A stretch of 64,000 bases of DNA from Paenibacillus sp. FSL H8-0048 (GCF_038002825.1 NZ_JBBODF010000001.1:806001-870000); one strand, 5' to 3'. Numbered from the stretch's first letter, positions 15,231-24,135 are shown. Translations and numbers: made by a program. The notes: generated from the letters alone by a model not told the origin.

Positions 15231-16597
15231 AACCGCAATACCCCCAAGTATATGATTGTAATGACAGACAGGAACAGCAGCAGCCAGCCTACTACCATGA
15301 CCGTGCCTTGTCCGCCTGCCGCCTGATCCGGGCTAACTGTACCTGCCTCAAGCTGCATCAGCGGCGCTGAATCTGTGGACCACCCTGCCGAACCGCCGGT
15401 GTACATATCACTCAGGAAGGTCATCCCCGGTGACTGGAAAAACAGCTGATACGCTGCATTCCCGGCTACCAACTGTTGATAGAAGGGGTTGATCGCATAC
15501 TTCAGGTCGCTAACCCCGTCCCCCGTGAGATCCAGTCCGCCAAAGGCGTCCCAGTAATTCCCGTTCATATCATTGTTCCTGCTGCCTGTGGCCTGGGCCT
15601 CAATGACATTCGCAATAAACCCGTTACGCTCAAAGCGGTTGCCCTCTGCATTCTCGAACTGTACACCGATATAGTTGCGGAGCACCAGATTCTGCTGCAG
15701 CTTGTTATCTGAGGACTGCTGCATGTAGATCCCCACCCGGTTGCCTTCGACCCGGTTGTTCATAATCTCTGAATTCTGCACATCGTAGAGCAGAATTCCC
15801 TGTGAATGTACATTCCGGCTCTGCTTGCGGAAGGAGTTCCCGGACACCACCACATCCGTTACGCCCATCACCATCGCGCCGGTAATGTTGTATTCCCCGG
15901 TGTTGTTAGTGACCTTCGAGCCATTGATATACATGCAATGGACCCCGTAACGCAGATAAGCAAGCTTGTTCTGATCCACCACCGTATTGCGGCTGTTCTC
16001 CAGATAGATGCCATCTCGCAGATAAACGATGTCGTTGCCCCGGATCACAGCACCGTGAGAGTTATAGAGATCGATCCCGTTGCCTCTCGTTCCCGGTGCT
16101 TCTCCTTTGGGGATGAACCAGCTTATTTTATTATCCGAGATCACTCCGCCATCGGCTTCACGCAGCAGTATTCCGTACCCTGCCGAATGAATCACCAGTC
16201 CCTTCAAGGTGACCCTGTCCGCTTCAACGCGTACAGCTGCCGCTTCCCCGTCGTTATTCTGCTGTATCTTCAGATTCTCAAGCCTTACACCGTCTGCTGC
16301 GATCAGCACCGCCGCCTGTTCATCTTTAGCCGTATGCAGCAGAATTGCCTTGCCGTTACCGTTAATCGTCACCCGCTTATTCAGCCGGACCGGACCGGAA
16401 TAGGTTCCCGGAGCCAGGGTGATGAGATCTCCCTCACTGGCTGAATCAATGATGGGCTGAAGCGGAAGAGCCGCTTCTGTACTGCTCCCTGCATTGACCT
16501 CACGGCAGCAGAACAGGCATATAATGAACAAGCCTGCCAACAGTACAGCCCTTACTTTGGTGTAACGGGATGGACGAAAGCCTTGTGAGATTAGCAT
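15227..16597 (-). CDS. nosD: NosD-like right-handed beta-helix protein
   Basis: A 456-residue exported protein: signal segment VRAVLLAGLFIICLFCC, then a beta-helix of about 22-residue turns with repeated N-x-I-x-x-N-x-x-G-I patterns (GNGIDLYNSHGAVIRGNDIV; GIYLENSRNTVVDQNKLAYL). The NosD/CASH signature NYWDAFGGLDLTGDGVSDLKY is near residue 350. A C-terminal membrane anchor (VVGWLLLFLSVITIIYLGVL) ends the protein. RBS GAGGGAGTG precedes the ATG. It is the first gene of nosD-L-Y-F-tlpA; nosZ, normally just upstream, is absent from the window. Confidence 0.9.
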   Translation of the reverse strand: MLISQGFRPSRYTKVRAVLLAGLFIICLFCCREVNAGSSTEAALPLQPIIDSASEGDLITLAPGTYSGPVRLNKRVTINGNGKAILLHTAKDEQAAVLIAADGVRLENLKIQQNNDGEAAAVRVEADRVTLKGLVIHSAGYGILLREADGGVISDNKISWFIPKGEAPGTRGNGIDLYNSHGAVIRGNDIVYLRDGIYLENSRNTVVDQNKLAYLRYGVHCMYINGSKVTNNTGEYNITGAMVMGVTDVVVSGNSFRKQSRNVHSQGILLYDVQNSEIMNNRVEGNRVGIYMQQSSDNKLQQNLVLRNYIGVQFENAEGNRFERNGFIANVIEAQATGSRNNDMNGNYWDAFGGLDLTGDGVSDLKYAINPFYQQLVAGNAAYQLFFQSPGMTFLSDMYTGGSAGWSTDSAPLMQLEAGTVSPDQAAGGQGTVMVVGWLLLFLSVITIIYLGVLRL

Positions 16598-16714
16598 TGT
16601 TCACTCCCTCGACATAGTGACGTAGTAATGTTCCCAATTCCAGCCTTACAGCTGTGCAATGATAACGCTCCCATTGTAGGTAATAGGAGCTCCGCTGACC
16701 ATAGCCCATTTTAG

Positions 16715-17002
16715 CTATCCTTGACAAAAAAATGTGTCTAAAATGTGATTAATCGTATTGTTATCTGTAACTGTATAGATGAACCGGGCGTCTTCTGCAC
16801 GCCTCCAGTCTTGAAGCAAGAACACCTCATGATCATCCTTGCCCCAGAATGAATTCAGCATACGGAAGCTTTCGCCGTCAATCCCCTTCACTGTGCTACG
16901 GCCGTTGGCATTGTACAGCCCGTGCATCCAGTCCCATATTCCTTTTTGTCCACGTATTATAGTTGGTTTTCGCATACGTTCTGAAGTGCTTTTTCTTTTC
17001 AT
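16715..17002 (-). CDS. Small hypothetical protein, DKNYY-like fragment
   Basis: A 95-residue frame from ATG 17002 (weak GGCGGAG RBS); an upstream start would add 23 basic residues. The part VKGIDGESFRMLNSFWGKDD and the following HEVF recall a single unit of the DKNYY family, in which 'gaDpkTFkvL...yakDknhVYy' repeats occur in exported proteins. Here there is only one unit and no signal peptide, so it may be a gene remnant. It lies between nosD and a 52-bp tandem repeat. I see no promoter. Both its reality and its family are uncertain. Confidence 0.35.
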   Translation of the reverse strand: MKRKSTSERMRKPTIIRGQKGIWDWMHGLYNANGRSTVKGIDGESFRMLNSFWGKDDHEVFLLQDWRRAEDARFIYTVTDNNTINHILDTFFCQG

Positions 17003-17070
17003 GGTGGTGCTCCGCCTATCTCTCACCAATTCTGAGCGTTTCCTCTCTCGGACCGTTTGTATGGATCGCA

Positions 17071-17255
17071 TTGTTGCACATTTTGCAGGATTTCTCTAAA
17101 AAATGTTACTGCCTATTGTACATTGTTGCATCATTTGCAGGAATTCCGGTGATTAAATCAAGTTATCGCTGGCTTTGTTGCATTTCATGCAGGATTTCAG
17201 TATCTGGCGCTTCTATTGGGCAGCATTGTTGCACTTTTTGCAGGATTTCTCTAAA
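17071..17255. repeat. Four-copy degenerate 52-bp tandem repeat
   Basis: TTGTTGCA-type cores begin at 17071, 17123, 17175 and 17226 (spacing 52, 52, 51). Each is followed by a T-rich stretch and TGCAGGATTTC or a close variant (TTGCAGGATTTCTCTAAAA in copies 1 and 4). The remaining 20-30 bases of each unit differ. This lies in the noncoding gap 17003-17365, which otherwise contains only the terminator at 17302-17342. Confidence 0.75.
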
Positions 17256-17301
17256 ATGTTACGGGTATGGGGCCCCATCCCTCATCGCAGCTTATAATAA
17301 C

Positions 17302-17342
17302 AAAAAAAGACCACAATCGGCGGAAGCCGGGCTGTGGTCTTT
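17302..17342 (-). terminator. Terminator of the Tm-1/TIM-barrel operon
   Basis: AAAGACCACA (17306-17315) pairs with TGTGGTCTTT (17333-17342) across a GC-rich 17-nt loop. On the minus strand the stem is followed by T's (complement of 17302-17305). It lies 24 nt after the stop of the gene at 17366. Confidence 0.88.
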
Positions 17343-17365
17343 AATTTTTGATCTTATCTTCTTGC

Positions 17366-18196
17366 TTATTGCCCAATCGCTTTGAACGACTCGGTCTGGC
17401 GGGTGATTCCCTGCTCCGCGGCGAAGCGCTCAATGCTCGATGCGCCGAAGAATCCATGGATGCCCTTCGTCCGCTGAATGACATAAGCCGCATCCTCCGG
17501 CTCAGCAATCGGGCCGCCGTGGCAGATAATCATAATCTCCGGATTGACCGCCCGTCCGGCTTCGATAATCGCTTCAATACGCTCTACACAATCGTCCAGC
17601 GTCAGCGCGGTAACTGCACCGATGGTGCCCTTGGTGGTGAGACCCATGTGGGCAACCAGAATATCTGCGCCTGCTTCTGCCATGGCCCGCGCTTGTTCAG
17701 GATCAAATACATACGGGGTGGTCAGCATATCCAGCTCATGGGCGATACGGATCATTTCGACCTCCAGCCCGTAGCCCATCCCGGTCTCCTCCAGATTCTG
17801 CCGGAATACGCCATCGATCAGACCCACTGTCGGGAAATTCTGCACACCGCTGAAGCCCTGCTCCTTCAACTGCTTCAGGAAGACCTCCATCACCCGGAAC
17901 GGGTCGGTGCCGCATACCCCTGCCAGAACGGGCGTATCCTTGACGACAGGCAACACCTCCGAGCCCATCTCCACCACGATCTGATTGGCGTCCCCATACG
18001 ACAGCAAGCCTGCCAGTGAACCGCGTCCTGCCATTCTGTAACGGCCTGAATTATACACAATCAGCATATCCGCTCCGCCTGCCTCACTGCTCTTGGCGGT
18101 AATCCCCGTGCCTGCCCCGACACCAAGAAGAATTTTGCCCGCCTTCACCTCTTGCTTGAATCTATCCATAATCTCGGCTCTGGTCAGTTTATTCAT
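17366..18196 (-). CDS. TIM-barrel 'phosphoenolpyruvate hydrolase' family protein
   Basis: A 276-residue protein of the PEP_hydrolase/TIM-barrel signal-transduction family (the pfam09370 type). Landmarks are [87 protein letters not shown] and [17 protein letters not shown]. The start at 18196 has AGGAGGAGC upstream; earlier starts would add a non-homologous tail. The same domain appears, fused to AraC, at 19514-20713. In plant Tm-1 proteins a domain of this family follows a UPF0261 domain, exactly the gene found next door. Catalytic activity is not established to my knowledge. Confidence 0.9.
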   Translation of the reverse strand: MNKLTRAEIMDRFKQEVKAGKILLGVGAGTGITAKSSEAGGADMLIVYNSGRYRMAGRGSLAGLLSYGDANQIVVEMGSEVLPVVKDTPVLAGVCGTDPFRVMEVFLKQLKEQGFSGVQNFPTVGLIDGVFRQNLEETGMGYGLEVEMIRIAHELDMLTTPYVFDPEQARAMAEAGADILVAHMGLTTKGTIGAVTALTLDDCVERIEAIIEAGRAVNPEIMIICHGGPIAEPEDAAYVIQRTKGIHGFFGASSIERFAAEQGITRQTESFKAIGQ

Positions 18197-18221
18197 TAGT
18201 AGCTCCTCCTTAATGTGTGGT

Positions 18222-19439
18222 TCAGGCCTTCGCAGCCTGCATGAGATCAACCAGCTTCCGGGCTGCCGCCTCGGCAAAAGCCGGATCATTAATCGCACAG
18301 TCCATTTCGATCAGCTCAACCCTTGAGCGGTCCACCTGCCGGCGCAGGGTATCGAACAGCATCCGGTCCTCTTCACGGCCGTAGAAAGGCTGCCCCTCCA
18401 CATCAATGGCTGAAATGCCGCCAAGCGGCAGCATCAGCACCGTGCTCTCTGTCGCCATATTGAGCTTCTCGGCCAGTTTTCTGCCGATCTGCTCATTCTC
18501 CTCCACGGTCGTCCGCATCAGGGTGACGGTGGGATTATGCTGATAGAACCTATGGTCCTTGAACTTCTCCGGTACGGTATCCGCCGGTCCGAAGTTGCAC
18601 ATATCCAGAGCGCCCACCGAGACGACCTGCGGAATACGGTTGCGGCCTGCGGCCTCCAGGCGGTGCGGCCCTGCATTCAAGACGCCGCCGATCAGCTCAT
18701 CCGCCCATTCGGTAGTGGTTAAATCCAGCACTCCTTCAATGAAACCCGCTTCGATCAGCGCCTCCATCGATTGTCCGCCAATTCCGGTTGCATGGAATAC
18801 CAGCACCTCGTAGCCGCGCTCCTCCAGGTATTTGCGCGCTTCGGTCACACAAGGCGTGGTCACTCCGAACATGGTGGCTGCTACCAGCGGCTTTTTCTCC
18901 GGTTCATAGTCTGCTTCGAACAGGAGCATGCCTGCGATGGCAAACATCGCATTGCTGAATATTCTTGTCGAGATCGAATTGAGGCCTGAGACATCCACGA
19001 CAGACGGAATCATCATAATATCGCTGGTACCGACATAGGGGGCGGTATTTCCGGAGGCCACCGTCGATACCAGCACCTTCGGTACGCCAATCGGCAGGGC
19101 CCTCATAGCAGGAGCAACCAGTGATGTTCCGCCGGTGCCCCCGAAGGAAATAATGCCGTCAAACTTGCCCTCCTGGTATAACCGGGGAACGAGCTGCTCC
19201 AGTCCTTTTGACAACACCTCTGTAGCTAACGCCCGGTCTTTCTTAGCAACAAGCTCGTCCAGCTCCACCCCTGCGGCGGAAGCGACCTCCCGGTTAGACA
19301 CCTCGGGAAGGAAGGCCGGCTCGAAAACACCGGTATGGATCATCAGGGCTTTGAGGCCCAGCTCCTCTGCAAGCTGCTTGATGTACAGGTACTCCTCACC
19401 CTTCGTATCAAACGTTCCAGCTATAGCGATCGTCTTCAT
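18222..19439 (-). CDS. Tm-1-like ATP-binding (UPF0261) protein
   Basis: The 405-residue protein matches the UPF0261/Tm-1 N-terminal domain: [20 protein letters not shown] at the start, [20 protein letters not shown] and [80 protein letters not shown] and [19 protein letters not shown]. Start ATG 19439 has GAGGAGGCAGCAG upstream. In tomato Tm-1 this fold binds ATP and blocks tobamovirus replication; the bacterial function is unknown. It sits 25 nt upstream of the TIM-barrel gene, so both halves of the plant protein are made from one mRNA. Confidence 0.92.
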   Translation of the reverse strand: MKTIAIAGTFDTKGEEYLYIKQLAEELGLKALMIHTGVFEPAFLPEVSNREVASAAGVELDELVAKKDRALATEVLSKGLEQLVPRLYQEGKFDGIISFGGTGGTSLVAPAMRALPIGVPKVLVSTVASGNTAPYVGTSDIMMIPSVVDVSGLNSISTRIFSNAMFAIAGMLLFEADYEPEKKPLVAATMFGVTTPCVTEARKYLEERGYEVLVFHATGIGGQSMEALIEAGFIEGVLDLTTTEWADELIGGVLNAGPHRLEAAGRNRIPQVVSVGALDMCNFGPADTVPEKFKDHRFYQHNPTVTLMRTTVEENEQIGRKLAEKLNMATESTVLMLPLGGISAIDVEGQPFYGREEDRMLFDTLRRQVDRSRVELIEMDCAINDPAFAEAAARKLVDLMQAAKA

Positions 19440-19513
19440 TCTGCTGCCTCCTCGTATGCGTATCATAGATTCATCATACCGGGCATTTTTATATATGAAA
19501 ACGCTTTTATGTC

Positions 19514-20713
19514 CTATGTTTTTGTGTTTAGGTTAGATTTGTACTGCTTGGGCGAGCAGCCCATAAGCTTTTTGAACATTCTGCTGAACTGGGCATAGTC
19601 GGGGTAGCCGACCATTGCGGACACCTCGGATAATGGCAGGTGCGGGGCCTGGAGCAGGATGGCAGCCTTTTGCATACGGAAACCGACCAGATAGCTCTGG
19701 AAGCTGCACCCGACTTCTTTTTTAAATAAGCTGCTCAAATAACTGCGTGACACATGCGCCACCTTGGCCAGATCTGCGAACACAACTTCCTCGCTGTAAT
19801 TCTGGGCGACATATTCTTTGACGAATTCTACGTAATCGTAATGCCGGGTGATGCCGCTGAGCATTTTGACCATGAGATCATCCTCATCCAGCTTGCCCAG
19901 GCGCTTGAAATCGCGGGTTATGGATGTAATCGACATCTCGGAGGGAATCCGTTCAAAGGCTGAGCCGCCAATGTAGCCCATTATCTGCGTGTTGCTGCTG
20001 TACATGTACTGAACATCAACCGGAGTCTTGACCGGCCCGCCGTAAATCATCTTAATGACTTCAGGCTTAACCTCCCCGCAGGCAGTGAGAATGCGCAGGG
20101 CCTTCGCCTTGGCAGCTTCCAGGGAGACGACCTTCCGCGCCCCCAGCAATCCGCCTACGGTCAGGCCGAGATGCACACAGATCACATCTGCCCCCGCTTC
20201 GGCCATTTGGACCGCCTGGGATTCGTCGAAGACGAAGGCCACGGTGAACAACCCCTGCTGATGAGCCAGACGTATAGCCTCAACCTCTCTGTCATAGCTG
20301 ATCCCGTCTTCCTCCAGCGCCTCTCTGAACACCCCGTCGATCAGGCCGACCGTCGGATAATTGTTCACTCCCGCGAAGCCTCTGGCCTTGATCTCTTCTA
20401 TATAAAGGGACATTTCTCTCGTTGGATCATTCGCATTCAGCCCGAACAGCACCGGAGTGTCTCTCACCAGCGGCACTATCTCCTTCGAGGCAAAATCCAT
20501 CACCATCTCATTGCTGTTGCAGAAGGGCAGGAACCCAGCCAGCGAGCTTCTCCCCATCTGCCTGAACTTGCCCGAATTCAGCATGAGAATGAAGTCTGCT
20601 CCGCTGTCAGCGGCAACCTTGGCTGTAATTCCCGTGCCTGTTGAGACACCGATAATATGGTTGCCTTCTCGAAGCTGTGTCTGGAGCCGTTCCAGAATAG
20701 CAGGCCGGTTCAA
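19514..20713 (-). CDS. TIM-barrel domain fused to AraC-type DNA-binding domain
   Basis: The 399-residue protein has a PEP_hydrolase-type TIM barrel in residues about 1-275 ([81 protein letters not shown]). Residues about 295-395 are a full AraC double helix-turn-helix (FADLAKVAHVSRSYLSSLFK, YPDYAQFSRMFKKLMGCSPK). It looks like a one-component regulator using the enzyme-like barrel as sensor. The start is TTG at 20713 with AAGGG 8 nt upstream. It is the first of three co-directional genes, 74 nt before the Tm-1 gene, and very probably controls them. Confidence 0.92.
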   Translation of the reverse strand: MNRPAILERLQTQLREGNHIIGVSTGTGITAKVAADSGADFILMLNSGKFRQMGRSSLAGFLPFCNSNEMVMDFASKEIVPLVRDTPVLFGLNANDPTREMSLYIEEIKARGFAGVNNYPTVGLIDGVFREALEEDGISYDREVEAIRLAHQQGLFTVAFVFDESQAVQMAEAGADVICVHLGLTVGGLLGARKVVSLEAAKAKALRILTACGEVKPEVIKMIYGGPVKTPVDVQYMYSSNTQIMGYIGGSAFERIPSEMSITSITRDFKRLGKLDEDDLMVKMLSGITRHYDYVEFVKEYVAQNYSEEVVFADLAKVAHVSRSYLSSLFKKEVGCSFQSYLVGFRMQKAAILLQAPHLPLSEVSAMVGYPDYAQFSRMFKKLMGCSPKQYKSNLNTKT

Positions 20714-20755
20714 GTGTCATCCCTTCTCTCTAACATTGTTCACTTCTTGTCCATC

Positions 20756-21520
20756 TTACCATGGCCGCCAGCCTGATAGAATCAGCAGAGTATACACAAG
20801 CATGATTCCCCCTGCCGCAGCATCCATTCGCGAGAAGTGCAGCACTCTGAACGAGGTCCGGCCCCTCCCGTCTCCGTAAGCTCTGGCCTCAATGGTCATA
20901 GCGAGCTGCTCGGCCCGGCCGATTGTAGTAACCAGCAGCGGAATGATTAAACGCAGGCAGGCTTGAAGCCGCTGGCGGCCTCGGAGGCTCCCAATTTCGC
21001 AGCCCCGTGCCTTCTGCGCCATAAGAATGCGGTCCAGCTCCTGGCTGATGGTCGGAATGAAGCGGACCGCCAGCATGACCATCAGTGCGAAGGCTTCCAC
21101 AGGAATCCCCAGACGGGCGAGCGGCTTGCACATGACTTCCAGGCCTTTGGCCAGATCCAGCGGCTTTGTGGTCCGTGTCAGGACCAGGGCAAACGCGACC
21201 GGAAGCAGAATGCGCCAGAGGTTGAATATTTCCGTCATGATACCGGCCTGGCTCCGGTTGAACAGAAGATGATAGCATAGCGGCAGCAGCAGGAACAAGA
21301 GCACCGGCCGTAAGCCGCCGAGGTACAGACGAAGCGGGAGACGGGATAACCGCATGGAACTCCCTGCAAGTACAGCAGCTGCCAAATATCCGCAGGGTGA
21401 TCTTAGCTGCATACAGCACAGGGTGAACACAACGACGCTCACCAGCTTGGTCCGCGGATCAAGCTGGTGAATGACAGAATTGGAATGGACATACTGCCCC
21501 CAAGCGGTCGCAGTGCTCAT
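20756..21520 (-). CDS. ecfT: ECF transporter transmembrane protein EcfT
   Basis: The 254-residue EcfT/CbiQ-type protein links the S-component to the ATPases. It starts with the family segment YVHSNSVIHQLDPRTKLVSV and has several membrane helices (LRPVLLFLLLPLCYHLLF). The two coupling-helix motifs that insert into the ATPases are visible as ILMAQKARGCEIG and MTIEARAYGDG (the ARG and ARx signatures). It overlaps the second ATPase gene by 4 bp and ends the bioY operon. No terminator was identified in the 42 nt before the next gene. Confidence 0.93.
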   Translation of the reverse strand: MSTATAWGQYVHSNSVIHQLDPRTKLVSVVVFTLCCMQLRSPCGYLAAAVLAGSSMRLSRLPLRLYLGGLRPVLLFLLLPLCYHLLFNRSQAGIMTEIFNLWRILLPVAFALVLTRTTKPLDLAKGLEVMCKPLARLGIPVEAFALMVMLAVRFIPTISQELDRILMAQKARGCEIGSLRGRQRLQACLRLIIPLLVTTIGRAEQLAMTIEARAYGDGRGRTSFRVLHFSRMDAAAGGIMLVYTLLILSGWRPW

Positions 21521-22371
21521 GCCAGCTTGCCTTTGCCGTGCCAGACTGCTCTGACCCGTTCCATAATATCGGCTTCCCGGCAGCTTGCCGGCTCCAGCCT
21601 CTGCCCGGATAACTGCTCCATGAGTCTTAAGAGCTGCACCGGCTCCGGCAGAGGCAGGCCAGCCTGTTCCATCTGCTCCGGGCGCTTCAGGAATAATTCA
21701 TTCACCCCGTAGTGACCCAAGCTGCGCCCTTCATGGAAAAGAATCACCTCATCCGAATATTCGGCTACGTCCTCCAGTTGATGGGAAATGAACAGCACCG
21801 TCCGCCTGTTCTCCTTCTGCCAGCTTCGGAGCCGGGAGAGCAGTGACCTTCTGCTGCCTGGATCAAGCCCTGCCGCCGGCTCATCCAGAATCAGCAGCTC
21901 CGGGTCCGCAATCAGCACAGAAGCTATCGCCACCCGCCGCTTCAGCCCCCCGCTGAGCTGGAACGGATTCTGCGGAAGAAGCACAGCGGGTATCCCCACC
22001 TTTTCCATAACCGCATGAATAGCTTGGTCCACGCTTGTTCTGGATACCCCCTGCACAGTGAGCGCAAACGCCAGCTCCTGCTCCACCGTCGCCGCAAAGA
22101 GCTGGTGCTCCGGATACTGAAAAACATAGCCGATCTGCGGAACCACCTTCAGCCGTCCGTGGCGGTCTTTTGGCATAGGCTGTCCATGCTGTGTGTATTC
22201 GCCTCTATAGAAGGGAATCAGCCCTTTAACCACCTTGGCAAAAGTAGACTTCCCGGCCCCGGTCCGGCCGATCAGCGAGATCCACTTCCCCTCCTGCAGA
22301 TGGCAGCTTACCGAACGCAGGATATCCCGGCCGTCCAGCCTTACACTTATATCCCTTAACGCATAGCCCAT
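21517..22371 (-). CDS. ecfA2: ECF transporter ATPase (EcfA')
   Basis: A 284-residue ECF ATPase: Walker A GRTGAGKSTF, Q-loop in GYVFQYPEHQLFAATVEQEL (the FQYPEHQLF variant is typical of EcfA'), signature LSGGLKRRVAIASVL, Walker B LLILDEPAAGLDPGS, switch His in LFISHQLEDVAE. It forms a heterodimer with the upstream ATPase. Its start overlaps that gene's end by 16 bp. It energises biotin uptake, and possibly other vitamins through shared S-components. Confidence 0.93.
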   Translation of the reverse strand: MGYALRDISVRLDGRDILRSVSCHLQEGKWISLIGRTGAGKSTFAKVVKGLIPFYRGEYTQHGQPMPKDRHGRLKVVPQIGYVFQYPEHQLFAATVEQELAFALTVQGVSRTSVDQAIHAVMEKVGIPAVLLPQNPFQLSGGLKRRVAIASVLIADPELLILDEPAAGLDPGSRRSLLSRLRSWQKENRRTVLFISHQLEDVAEYSDEVILFHEGRSLGHYGVNELFLKRPEQMEQAGLPLPEPVQLLRLMEQLSGQRLEPASCREADIMERVRAVWHGKGKLA

Positions 22372-23156
22372 AATTGCCTGATCCCCTCCTTCCAGTCCGC
22401 GCTTACGGATACATCTAGTCCAAGAGCCTGATACAATCTGGCTGTAAAAGGTAGCTCCAGCGCCTGCCCGGCGATAGAGTTATTGCTGAACAAGCGGGAA
22501 GGCGGCCCGTCATAGGCCAGTTCCCCGTTGTTTAGCAGCAGAACGCGGTCAGCGGCCAGCACCTCATCCATATGATGCGTGATGTGGATGATCGTCAGGC
22601 CTTGCCGGTGCAGGCCATGCAGAAGCTGAAGAAGCTCTTGTCTCCCCTGCGGGTCGAGCATGGAGGTTGCTTCATCCAGGATCAGAATCTCCGGCTGCAT
22701 GGCGATAACAGCAGCCACGGCGGCCCGCTGCTTCTGTCCGCCGGATAGCTGATGCGGAGAGGCGTCTGCGTAGGCTTCCATCTGCACAGCCCGCAGGGCA
22801 GCCTCTGCACGCTGCCTCATCTCTGCTCCCGGCACCCGCAGATTCTCCAGTCCGAACACCACTTCATCCAGCACCGACGCCGTGATAAACTGATCGTCCG
22901 GGTTCTGGAAGACAAGTCCGGCCCGCTCACGGATGCTCACAAGATCATCCCGGTTCAGGGTACTAAGTGCCCCCAATCTTACCTCTCCCCTTCTAGGCCG
23001 CAGCAGCCCGTTCATTAGCTTGGCGGCTGTGGATTTGCCGCTGCCGTTCGCTCCGGTGACGGCTACGAATTCACCGGGATGAATCCCGAAGCTAAGCTGG
23101 CGGAGCACAGGCTCCCTCTGCCGGTAATCATAATTCACCCGGTCAAAAATCAGCAT
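22356..23156 (-). CDS. ecfA1: ECF transporter ATPase (EcfA)
   Basis: A 266-residue ATPase: Walker A TGANGSGKSTAAKLMNGLL, Q-loop VFQNPDDQFITASVLDEVVF (the EcfA-type FQNPDDQ), signature LSGGQKQRAAVAAVIA, Walker B ILILDEATSMLDPQ, HITHHMDEVLAADRV. RBS AAGGAGCAGC precedes the ATG. It partners EcfA' and EcfT. It follows the decayed acyl-CoA synthetase by 20 nt, so the operon bioY - pseudogene - ecfA - ecfA' - ecfT is still contiguous. Confidence 0.93.
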   Translation of the reverse strand: MLIFDRVNYDYRQREPVLRQLSFGIHPGEFVAVTGANGSGKSTAAKLMNGLLRPRRGEVRLGALSTLNRDDLVSIRERAGLVFQNPDDQFITASVLDEVVFGLENLRVPGAEMRQRAEAALRAVQMEAYADASPHQLSGGQKQRAAVAAVIAMQPEILILDEATSMLDPQGRQELLQLLHGLHRQGLTIIHITHHMDEVLAADRVLLLNNGELAYDGPPSRLFSNNSIAGQALELPFTARLYQALGLDVSVSADWKEGIRQLWAMR

Positions 23157-23176
23157 TGGCGCTGCTCCTTTCTGTT

Positions 23177-23577
23177 CTATCCTTCACTTTCATACCCGCT
23201 CATCTGCGGGGTATCCCTTCGACAAGTACAGCCAGCCCCATCGTCAATCCATTCGGGAGGCAGACGGGCCTCATGGATTAACCGCTGAATCAGCGGAGCC
23301 AGCAGCTGCTCCGGTTCCAGCGTACAGAGCTGTCCGCCGATTCTGCCGACTGGCGTCCGCTTGGCCAGGACCAGGACCGCGGGATGGCGGAGCAGTACGG
23401 CCTCGACTTCCTCGGGGAACACCTTCAGTCCTCCGCTCTTGATCATACTGCCTGCGCGTCCGGCCAGGCGCAGTTGCCCCTCCCCATCCATAGCCGCATA
23501 ATCTCCTGTCCGTCCGATATCGCGATGCGGTGCGGGACCTGCTGTGCACGCTCCAGAATAAGCTCTGCCAGATTCAT
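23177..23577 (-). pseudogene. Internally deleted acyl-CoA synthetase (AMP-ligase) remnant
   Basis: Read from ATG 23577 (RBS AGAAGGGG, just after the bioY stop) the frame gives MNLAELILERAQQVPHRIAI and then SDGQ, the usual N-terminus of class I adenylate-forming enzymes. It then leaves the homologous frame. One frame over, the sequence becomes RTGDYAAMDGEGQLRLAGRA, SMIKSGGLKVFPEEVEAVLL and RHPAVLVLAKRT, which is the C-terminal hinge and lid of the same family. About 350 residues between are missing and the two ends are out of frame, so no active enzyme can be made. The junction lies near 23518-23526. Intact versions accompany bioY in related operons (from memory). Confidence 0.82.
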
Positions 23578-23583
23578 CGCTGT

Positions 23584-24135
23584 CTATCCCCTTCTCTTGT
23601 CTTCAAGCGGACTGAGCGCCCGGAGCTGCATGGTGATGACGGCGGCCAGCAGAGCCTTGATCAGATCTCCGGGCAGAAAAGCCGCAGACCCGGCAAGTCC
23701 GGTCCAGAGCGGAGTATGTGTGATCCAGGCCATGGCCGAAGCGCCGATCAGATTAACGAGCAGAACGCCAAAGATCAGATTAACAGCGAACAGCTTCCAG
23801 GCCCGGAGCTTCGGCCAGACCGCTTCAGCGAACCAGCCGATCAGCCCGGCTGCCAGCGGCCAGCTGAACAAATAGCCTCCTGTCGGTCCAACCAGGATAG
23901 CCAGCCCGCCGCGTCCGCCTGGTAAGACCGGCAAGCCTAGCGCAATGAGGATAAGGAAAACGATCAGGCTGAGCGCACCCGTCCGCCAGCCCAGGAAACA
24001 GCCGGCCAGCATGACGCCAAGCGTCTGGGCAGTGACAGGTACAGGAATAATGCCTAGGGATACGGGCGGAATCAAGCCCAGCACCGCGATTAGCGCGGCA
24101 AATAAGGCCGCATAGACCAACTCTTTAATTCTCAA
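23584..24135 (-). CDS. bioY: Biotin transporter BioY (ECF S-component)
   Basis: A 183-residue six-helix membrane protein that binds biotin. Family landmarks are LRIKELVYAALFAALIAVLG, IPVPVTAQTLGVMLAGCFLG (the biotin-binding PVPVTxQT region), LGLPVLPGGRGGLAILVGPT with GGYLFSWPLAAG, and FLPGDLIKALLAAVI. A GTG start at 24150 is possible, but TTG 24135 is preferred because GGAGG lies 8 nt upstream of it and homologues begin there. It is the first gene of the bioY/ecf operon, divergent from birA, with a BirA box in the shared upstream region. Confidence 0.95.
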   Translation of the reverse strand: MRIKELVYAALFAALIAVLGLIPPVSLGIIPVPVTAQTLGVMLAGCFLGWRTGALSLIVFLILIALGLPVLPGGRGGLAILVGPTGGYLFSWPLAAGLIGWFAEAVWPKLRAWKLFAVNLIFGVLLVNLIGASAMAWITHTPLWTGLAGSAAFLPGDLIKALLAAVITMQLRALSPLEDKRRG

